Made by a program: the position numbers and the translations under genes. A DNA stretch of 64,000 bases, taken from Sistotremastrum niveocremeum HHB9708 (Eukaryota > Basidiomycota > Agaricomycetes > Sistotremastrales > Sistotremastraceae). The stretch's first letter is position 1, and every line of letters begins with the position of its first letter. Below, one piece after another: positions 56,870-64,000 of this stretch. The notes beneath the pieces are model-generated. The model had not been told where the DNA came from, searched no databases, and was given only the letters and a program-made list of their open reading frames with translations. The stretch covers positions 53,403-117,402 of the forward strand of contig KV419456.1 in NCBI GenBank assembly GCA_001630475.1. The letters are read 5' to 3'.

Positions 56870-58735
56870 TTAAGATAGCCTAACCAAAACCTCCGCCGCC
56901 TCATTTATCTTCGCCTCATGCTCAGCCAAATATGCCCTAGTCTTATTCCGTATATTACTGAGCTTCCACCAATGCCCCAAAGCCACGCCCTCAAGTCCTT
57001 TCTTCACATTAAACCGGAAATAATTAAACTCGCCTGGATCATGCAAGTTCTTGAACGACTCATGAGCCTTCTCCGTATCCGTGGCAATTTTGCAAAGAAT
57101 GACGTTAATGCCTAGGTAAGATGATATCAAAGGGAGACTGAGCAGATGATACCACCTTAGTTTCACCCGGTCTTCTCCTCCTGCACCGAGACTTATAAAG
57201 CAGATCTCGTGGGGTAGATGGGTTGCGGAGTGATCAGGATCTTGATCATCCGTTCTCGAAGCTTCTTGGATGAGCTTACGTCGTTCTCCAAGGAGCTGAA
57301 AAGCAGGGTTGTTATAGTTTAGACCACCATCGAGGAATTTGAATTCTTTCTCGGGAGTCCGGATCGTCATCGGTTTGAAATAACCGGGAGCGGCCGAAGT
57401 CGCCCTAGCGGCCTGCCAGACCTGGCAGTTAGCAGGAGGGTGAACTTCAGGTTCGCGTTCGCTGGGTGTCCCGTCTTCAAGAGGAGGACGTTGAGGGACA
57501 GCATGGGATTCTTTGAGAAACGTTTGAGTTTGATCATCCTCCTCGCTTAGTCTGTAGTAAGGATGTTATGTGGGTATACCAGCGGGTAATGGGTACCTGA
57601 AATATTCTCAAAACCTTGACCCTGACCCATTGGGTATTCCACTTCAGGTACCTGATACCCACAGGTATACCAGACGGGTATTGGGTAACCCACAGGTGAT
57701 TGGTACCCAGGTATTTCACAGGTACCTGCAAAGGTACCCGGGTATTCTAAAGGTACATACAATAGGACCAATATAAAATAACCATAAAAATGTCTTGGAG
57801 TGCTCAGAGTCTTCTTTATCATCACTGCCTTGCACTCTGTCTTCATTGAACTCTTCATCTGGGTCACTAACAAGATGGTCTGTCTGGAGCCTTGGCCAAT
57901 CCTATGAGCCAATCACCTGTGCCGGGTACCCGAGGTCTCCAGGTGCTTGACCCATACCCATTGGGTAATTGGCTTGGGTTACCCGTGATGACGGGTACCT
58001 TGGCATCTCGGGTACCCACAGCGGGTACCCAGGTACCCAAAACCCACGTAACATCCTTAGTCTGTAGTTCCGAAAAAGATGTAAAGGAAAGTTGACGTCC
58101 AAAGTCTTGTCATGTATAACGGTGCACACAAAACTATTCATAAAAATCAACGTGAGGACCCCGAAACATGCAAAAAAACATGATTGAGATCAACTTCTTA
58201 CGTGTAAGGACGCCCTTGGCCCGACACAACTTCTGGATCATGGAGCATGACGTCGGCCTTTTGATGGTTTTGAGTTATTGTGCTTTTTATCATCTTTTCC
58301 AGTTCTTCGGAATCATGGAGTGCTTTCTGTTTCAAGAACCGCAAGACCGATTTATCAAAAACGGCCTTTCCCAGATTTTCATAGACCTTCAGCGCGTCTG
58401 CTACAGACATTTTGAGAGGTCCGAGCATCAAGGCTATGATTCTGTAGACAGTTCGTTAGTGGCTAAGTCGTGACGGCACAAACATCACACACCCTCCAGT
58501 GCTTGTTCCTCCGATGACATCGAAATACGAGCAAGGGAGAGGCGTGGTTTCCATTCCTTTTTGCTCCTTAATCCTCTCCATTATAGCCTCTAGCATCAAT
58601 AGTTCCGAATAGCCTCGGATACCTCCGCCGTCTAGAGTGAATCAAATATCAAAACGGCGAAAAATACGTAGAAGGGCTGGAAGAAATACCTAAGGACAAC
58701 ATCCGGAGGGGCAATTTTGGTTTATGTTCGGACAT
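56870..58735 (-). pseudogene. Patatin-like phospholipase gene interrupted by a MITE
   Basis: Exons 58690-58735, 58493-58631, 58202-58441, then a last exon from 58133 that is split by a 502-bp insertion plus one duplicated octamer, and resumes at 57549-56870. Without the insertion the exons total 393 codons. Motifs: MLSLDGGGIRGY (oxyanion loop), the nucleophile elbow GGTSTGG, VWQAARATSAAPGYFKP, and FLDGGLNYNNP, where the Asp completes the Ser-Asp dyad. The family cleaves fatty acids from membrane or storage lipids. All sequence outside the insertion is in one open frame, so the insertion is the only lesion. Translation entering it reaches a stop at 57902-57904, about 85 residues further and before the catalytic Asp. 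Unless the insert is spliced out, the enzyme should be dead. Confidence 0.88.
57558..58059. mobile_element. hAT-like MITE (502 bp) inside the patatin-like gene
   Basis: Inverted ends TAAGGATGTTATGTGGGT (left) and TAAGGATGTTACGTGGGT (right, read inward), 17 of 18 identical. They are flanked by the exact 8-bp duplication GTCTGTAG at 57550-57557 and 58060-58067. The interior is rich in GGTACC/GGGTACC and GGTATACC words in both orientations, which makes it strongly self-complementary. No coding capacity. The eight-base duplication with T2 and A7 and the TAAGG terminus match the MITE at 41.3 kb, although the rest of the sequence differs. Confidence 0.88.
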
Positions 58736-59101
58736 TTGAAAACCTAGGGCACGAGATAGAGGCGTTGAACGTGTGAGGCAATCACAGCCGTTTGCACGAA
58801 CTTCATAGACTCATCTCTGCTTGGAACCCCGCCTTATACTCCGCTCTGGATCCTGTGCCCTGGAGTTGCCTCGTGTAAGGCCTCGTGTCTGGGAGAAGTG
58901 GCTGAACGCTCAAAGCGTGGCTTGAGCGTCTTCTATCGATGTTTCACTTCCGTAAACTACCATAAACGACCAGATTGCTTTTTTACAAGGTAATCTTCAG
59001 TTGGTAGTTTCAACTGTATTAGGGAACGTGTAAATACCTTTTACAAGGTAACTAGAGACTATTAGTAAGGAGCGACGACGCTAAGTTAAACGAAAGACTC
59101 A

Positions 59102-59130
59102 CTCTTCAGTTGGTAGTTTCAACTGAAGAG
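59102..59130. repeat. Perfect 11-bp hairpin, with a partial second copy at about 58992
   Basis: CTCTTCAGTTG and CAACTGAAGAG form an 11-bp perfect stem around GTAGTTT. A second copy at about 58992-59016 shares TCTTCAGTTGG and TAGTTTCAACTG but its stem is shorter. TTTTACAAGGTAA is also repeated directly nearby (about 58981 and 59039). Confidence 0.65.
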
Positions 59131-59579
59131 CGTAGGCGCGAGGGCGCGGAGTATTAACTACTTAAGTCCGTTAAGTCCGAACGCTATATACGAATTGTGA
59201 TCTAAGCTTGAATTCCAACATGCTTGTCTACACACTGCCTGTGCCTAAGACTGCTTAGTGTATACGGTATACCGCCGAGGCGGCTACTAAGAATGGCTTT
59301 GGCCCATGGCTTCGTCGTGGCTGAACGGTACGTCCCCTGAGAACAGATCAGAACCCCGACTCGTTTTTTTCTAGACCTTGTATCACAGGCTTCTTACAAT
59401 ATCAGCATGCCACGCTGCATGTCAGGTCTCCGTATCTCAAATCTTGATGGACTTGTACGGGACTTTTAAGCTGTATCCGGTCTTAATCCTCAGGCTCGTG
59501 TCAGCATCCATCAGTAAAAAGGGAACAGTGCCCGGCTAGCAAATATAGCCTCGGCTAGCCACCCCGCCATTCCGTAGCA

Positions 59580-59840
59580 TTCCAGAGCGTCCATAGGGTT
59601 CGACCGGAGCTATGCGGCCTCCATAGCCGTTCATAGCAACGTGCCACGTCTAAAGAGAACTATGGACCTGCCGGCTCGCGCTATAAGCAGTCTAAAGGTA
59701 CCGGCACGTTCTATGTAGTATTCTGTAATTCCCACCAGGAGGTCCATAGCCCTTCAGACTGACCGTAGTAAGAGACAGGCACCGTATAGGATGCGCCGGA
59801 AGCTATGGACGCTCCGAAGCCTCCATAGCCGTCCATAGGG
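59580..59840. repeat. Cluster of degenerate CCATAG/CTATGG units
   Basis: The hexamer CCATAG or its complement CTATGG occurs at least seven times in 260 bp, often within GCCGTCCATAG or GCGTCCATAG. Units at the two ends are partly inverted (AGCGTCCATAGGG against CTATGGACGCT), hinting at a decayed foldback element. Confidence 0.5.
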
Positions 59841-60254
59841 TCAGTGTCATGACTTAGTAGATTTTTTTGAATGCAACAGCTTGAAATAATAAAGAGCTGA
59901 AAACCGGGCCCGGCGTTGGATGTATGTGTTCGAGCGAAGCAGAAGAACAGTGAACTTGGTCAAAGTATTGGTTGCACGCGACACAGTGTATTATTTGACT
60001 AAATTTTGAAAATGAGGCCAGTACAGGAGATGACGAGAGAGATATCGAGGGATATCGAGGGATGGACTCGGGATGATGAGCGTGGAGACTGAATTAGAGA
60101 CTGGGTGTCGTGGTCAGACCGCGCTCGGTCATAGATTCGTGAAGCGGTTGACGATGGTCGAAGCTTCAGAATGGGGGATATTCGAGGATGAGGATGGAGG
60201 AGGGAGAGTCTAGAACAATATTAAATCGCGGAGGAGCTGCGAGCATAGCTGAAC

Positions 60255-60636
60255 TCACCAGTGATGCCCATCCTCAACCCCCTCAACCGTTTCTTCAAAC
60301 AGGTCTCCCATGACCGCATCCCCACCGTGCACATCGACCATTTCGACGTCCTCTGATATATCCTGCCCTCTCATTTCGACGTCCTTGACCTCCTGCTGTA
60401 TTTCTCGCATCTCAACTTCTCCAGCTTCCTCTTCTTCGCACTCCATCATGTCGATGTCGATGGTCGTATGTTGGGTAGCAGGTGCATCGACGATTTCGAA
60501 CATCACGACGTCGGACGAGTCGACAGCTTCAAGCATCACGACGTCGGGTACGGTCTTGGAGGATCGTGATGAGAAAGAGATCAAGAGAACAGAAAGAAGT
60601 ACTTACATTTGAAACTGAGGCGAATGCGTTGTGCAT
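60255..60636 (-). CDS. Small acidic protein with Val-Glu-Met repeats
   Basis: Two exons, 60607-60636 (MHNAFASVSN, followed by a consensus GTAAGT) and 60255-60554, sum to 110 codons, 109 residues. Strongly acidic, with repeated short units ending in methionine: DVVMLEAVD, DVVMFEIVD, VEMREIQQEV, VEMRGQDI, VEMVDVHGGDAVM. No cysteine-rich or catalytic motif is visible. Short acidic proteins of this kind are often species-restricted. The acceptor (CCAAG) is weak, so the exon join is a hypothesis. Confidence 0.5.
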
Positions 60637-62267
60637 TGTTAACCTGTGAGAGCTTGAGTGTCGCGGTAGGCAGCTCCGATGTGACGCTCGGCGCCGGAAA
60701 GCTGCTGTAGGACTCGACTCGACGTTCGGGAAACACTCAAGCTACCGCGGTGAGTAATGCTTGATAGAACTTCTGGAATCATCGACGAAGTCTAATCTTT
60801 ATTGGAACAAAGTCAGTCAGCCGTTGAGCACTGAGAGGCATGGAAATAGGAACTCACTGAACTCACTGACTGGCTGAAGAACCTCCTTCGGGCGCTACTC
60901 GACGACTTAGGCATGGTGAAATGGGGAAGGGGAGGGGCAGGCAGATTTGCATCGATCGGAAATCTTGATAGAGGGCTCGTTCATGCTTGCTGCTCCATCT
61001 TGTCCCTGTGTCGACCTCATGCGCCATGAGCTTGATCCCCTTTCAAGGTCGGACGGACTTCTGATTCACGATCTTTCGTCTTCATTAACTTGCTCCTGAG
61101 TCTCGTATACGTCGGACCACCACCAGCTTGCCAAGAACTTCTAGGCAGCTGATGCGAATCAAGCACCAGAGTGCCTCCTCTTCGGCTTCTCTCTCTCTCT
61201 TTCTCTCTCTCTCGTGCTCGCCAGCTTGAAGATGCGACTATCTGGAGGTCGAACTGGGGAGACAACGGGGTGCAAGACGTTCATCTCGGTCTGGATGGGT
61301 TTCTGGGAGGGTTCCGAAAATGATGGGAATGAGGTGGTCTTCTCTTCCGTTTTCTGAGAAATACATGCTAACGTGAAGCTCTCTCTGCGTTCCCGCTCTA
61401 GGTCGACTAGGGTTCAAGAACACGGTTCTATTGCGGGTGGTGTGGGCGCACAACTCGAGCTGGATGGAGATGGAGAGAGTGGACTCGGGAGATGTCGTCT
61501 TCGGTAACTGAATGGGTTTCCGTTGATGTTGTCCTCTGGTCATGGTAAAGCTGACTCCTGATTAGATGGTCAAAGTCAATTCCGGGGTTGTACTGGTACG
61601 TACCATAATCTGAATATGCTGACTGATGCATCCCGAGATCATACCAGATCAGAGTATGGCTTCGGTGTCCATGCTCGTGTGAAGCGACTTGACTGCGCGT
61701 CAGTCAATATTCGAATTGCTGATGACAATTCTCAGATACCTTTTCTTTTCATGAGTCAAATAAAGTGAGAGAGCATTTGATGGGTCCGACTGTGGTCTGA
61801 GGGTATTGGCTCGTGAGTTCTCCTCAGCATACGTTGGATTCAAATGACGAACCCCTATCAAGTCCTTCCAATCATTATACCCCTCCATTGCTCCTCGGGC
61901 ACTTTCCACAACCGGTGAAGATTGTTCACGACTCTCAATGACCGCTGTGGCAAATAGAGTAACAGCTCTCCCCAGATGAGATTAAGGATGCGATAGCTAG
62001 AGAATCTCGAGTTCGAGATCGCCATTTCCTTCAAAGCGTGGAATTGAGGGCTTGGGGAGGCACGGGAAGTTGTTTTGAAACACGGCAAGGAAGTCTGGTT
62101 CTGCCTATAGAAAGCAGCGACATGGGCATGGCCCAGTGAGCTGAGCGACAGGGGGAGTCCGAAAATTGTCGAAAGAACAAGTGAACACGTCACGTGCTAC
62201 TGTAAAGCCTCTTCCCACCCGCACGTTGAACTAGCTTCACAACCCACGTTCAGTTTTCATCCAAGCT
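60637..62267. other. Intergenic 1.6 kb, no convincing gene
   Basis: Several minus-strand frames (61017-62193) read partly like protein, for example NLIWGELLLYLPQRSLRVVN, but lack ATG starts and consistent splice joins. They may be remnants. A CT microsatellite lies inside. Confidence 0.35.
61186..61213 (+). repeat. CT microsatellite
   Basis: A pure C/T run with (CT)n interrupted once by TTT. Confidence 0.8.
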
Positions 62268-62964
62268 ATGTTCACACCAGCTCCAATCAATCGCTCCCGC
62301 GGAGCACATTACGGAACACCCGTGTCGCCCTTCGTGGCCTTCAGTCCCCAAAGGTCTTTCCTGCGTGCGGCTACCGTCAAATCCCCCAAATCTCGCACCA
62401 CACCATTGGTCTCCCGTCTTTTGAAGAGCAAATTATCCATCGCACACCTAACCGACCCACCATCGTCACCCTCCCCTCCGACTGACCAGTATGACGAACT
62501 CGGTAGCCGCTCCAAGTCCAGCGAAAACGAGGTATGTGCACAGTGAAAAATGATCCTTAAGTTCTGCTTCTGATGTCTCGTAGTCAGATGTCTTGTTGGA
62601 TATCGGCGAGGATGCCGATCTCGTAGCTCAGCAGCAGCTCCTCAGCGCGCGTGAGCGGTGTTATGAATTGCGTGAACGCATCGACAGTTCTAAACGACGC
62701 CTCAAGATCACCAAGGCCCTCGTCGAAACCCAGGAGAAGCATATCTCAGATGCATCGGAGGAGTTAAAGAATGTTGAGGATGAGATTGGCCATTGGAGAG
62801 TCCTGTTGCATGGCCAGGATGCTGCTCCCGCTGGGACCACGCTGGATGACCCCCTTGAGCTGGATGACAGCATCGAGATGGTCGAAGAGGACGCGGACGC
62901 GGAGGCGGACGAGGAGGCCGGAAGCGATACAGAGGCAGGCGAGCAGGCCAAACCCACTGCGTAG
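62268..62964 (+). CDS. Coiled-coil hypothetical protein
   Basis: Exons 62268-62531 and 62584-62964 (52-nt intron) give 215 codons, 214 residues. The N-terminus is basic and Ser/Pro-rich (NRSRGAHYGTPVSPFVAFSP, SPKSRTTPLVSRLLKSK), resembling a phosphorylated disordered segment with possible Ser-Pro kinase sites. The second exon forms a coiled coil (QQQLLSARERCYELRERIDS to ELKNVEDEIGHW), followed by a highly acidic tail. Not recognised; the layout suggests a structural or nuclear adaptor protein. The exon join is clean. Confidence 0.65.
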
Positions 62965-63119
62965 ATATCTGCTGAGTGCTTACCGCTGACATATTGACTT
63001 CGTACTCTATTTTCATTGTATCATACTTTCGACTGGATTCTCTACGTGTTCGAAGCAATTGTCAGACTAGACTAAAAAGTGTGCATTATTCTGTATATAC
63101 ATTTTTTTGGGTACGGGCA

Positions 63120-64000
63120 TTAATGATCTAAAAGACGAAAGATGTGTTTGTCAGTGTACTTATTCAACAAGAAATGAGTGGAGAAATCAATGCTGTTCGA
63201 ACAAGTAAGTCGCCGATCGGCGTTTTTGCCAAAGCGAGGAATCAGGACGGCCGGTCTGCGGATGAGCGAGAGGTCGATGATCCCACCCATACGAGAACCG
63301 TTGCTACGGATTGCTCGCTGGAGGACGAACATGCCCGATACTTGATGCGGCTGGCGAAGTAATCTTCGGTCTGACTGCACTTGCGGTACAACATCAAAGC
63401 GCTCCATGTAGGCCAAATATGGCGCTCGAAAGCCCTGACGTCTGAGAGAATCCGAGTAGATGGGTTGAAATAAAATGCGAAGTTGGCCAATAAAATGACC
63501 TGCATATCTTGAAGTGAGTACACTGCATTCCAGTAAGATATGAACACGCATACGATTCCCAATATCAAGAGGGTCGCCCGGAGCATCTGTGAGAGAGTCT
63601 CCTGCATTATTGATCGCAATCACCGTGTCGTAATGCCCTCTCTTCTGCTCCTGTGATGGGGGGGATGCCTGACAGTCCTCTGAAGGCAATACTGTGCCGA
63701 ACTGATCTCGAATTTGGATCCGCATTCTGTACCATATGCGAATGTGGGAGAACGGAAGTTGGCAGTCAACGGATGAACGCAGACGACCACCAATGACATG
63801 CTGATTCTGTATCTTGGGTTGACAGAAGTAATCCCCTAAAGCAGGTCGAAGCTCTGCTATACCGAATATACGGGCTGCTTCATCAACAGAGAGACTGGCG
63901 ATGTTCGAGGTATATGCAAAATGGAATGCAGTTGAGCCAATAGATGGTGTTAGATTTTTTAAAATACGTAGACGTTTCCCTGTGAGTGATTATGACATGC
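63120..64000 (-). CDS. Plavaka-type transposase, C-terminal part, cut by window edge
   Basis: The last exon, 63120-63979, follows an acceptor (CTCACAG) and has an uninterrupted frame. Motifs I recognise from Plavaka-family transposases: IAELRPALGDYF, HVIGGRLRSSVDCQLPF, HIRIWYRMRIQIRDQFGTVL, LAYMERFDVVPQVQ, VSGMFVLQRAIRSNGSRMGG, LIPRFGKNADRRLTCSNSID and FLLNKYTDKHIF. Plavaka elements are DNA transposons of the CACTA/KDZ-associated group common in Agaricomycotina. The catalytic DDE region would lie to the right, outside the window. The frame is intact as far as visible, so the element may be young. Confidence 0.85.

Larger units (their letters stand above)
58736..60254. other. Gene-free, repeat-bearing stretch of 1.5 kb
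   Basis: No gene recognised. It holds a hairpin pair (58.98-59.13 kb) and a cluster of CCATAG/CTATGG words (59.58-59.84 kb), both listed separately. Probably a graveyard of non-coding mobile sequence. Confidence 0.5.

Noticed and set aside
58979-59300. Long terminal repeat of a retrotransposon
   Set aside because: Short direct repeats are present, but there is no second distant copy, primer-binding site or coding remnant in the window.
61238-61543. Minus-strand frame of 101 codons with protein-like composition
   Set aside because: No ATG with good context, no family motif, and no consistent joins to neighbouring frames; left as unresolved intergenic sequence.

Overview
The window looks like a piece of a mushroom-forming basidiomycete genome (Agaricomycetes). 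Genes lie on both strands and are split by many short introns, mostly 49-80 nt with GTRNGT/YAG borders. Several families are ones expanded in this group: F-box-like proteins with a leucine-rich tail, BTB proteins, trypsin-like proteins, tyrosine-kinase-like kinases and multispanning membrane proteins. The right edge carries the C-terminus of a Plavaka-type transposase, an element known from Agaricomycotina. One nuclear tRNA gene with a canonical intron is present.

Layout, left to right. 0-1.5 kb: membrane protein gene leaving the window on the left. 4.5-7.0 kb: two tandem kinase-like genes, both apparently dead. 7.9-10.6 kb: two tandem BTB paralogues, one frameshifted. 11.2 kb: tRNA-Arg(ACG). 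11.5-13.4 kb: a five-exon multispanning membrane protein. 13.8-15.6 kb: a 1.8-kb element with 82-83 bp terminal inverted repeats and TA duplications, ending 92 bp before an F-box-like gene. 18.2 kb: FMN reductase. 19.9-23.9 kb: a pair of unrecognised paralogous four-exon genes. 24.7 kb: ankyrin-repeat protein. 27.0-31.3 kb: large DH-BAR-SH3 (Tuba-like) RhoGEF. 34.9-40.8 kb: four F-box-like loci in different states of decay. 41.3-42.0 kb: hAT-like MITE that supplies the stop codon of the gene it entered. 43.0-45.0 kb: trypsin-like protein. 45.2-49.0 kb: USO1/p115 vesicle tether. 49.4-53.6 kb: amidohydrolase and glutamine synthetase-like genes, together equivalent to the two halves of ascomycete FluG. 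54.2 kb: coatomer zeta. 55.2-56.7 kb: F-box-like pseudogene. 56.9-58.7 kb: patatin-like phospholipase split by a second hAT-like MITE. 60-63 kb: two small unrecognised genes. 63.1 kb to end: Plavaka transposase.

Housekeeping trafficking genes (USO1, coatomer zeta, RhoGEF-BAR) sit among fast-evolving accessory families. The accessory loci show stop codons, frameshifts and transposon insertions, whereas the housekeeping genes have clean splice-consistent reading frames. Exon joins were worked out by hand and checked by whether the summed exon lengths divide by three; where they do not, this is stated.
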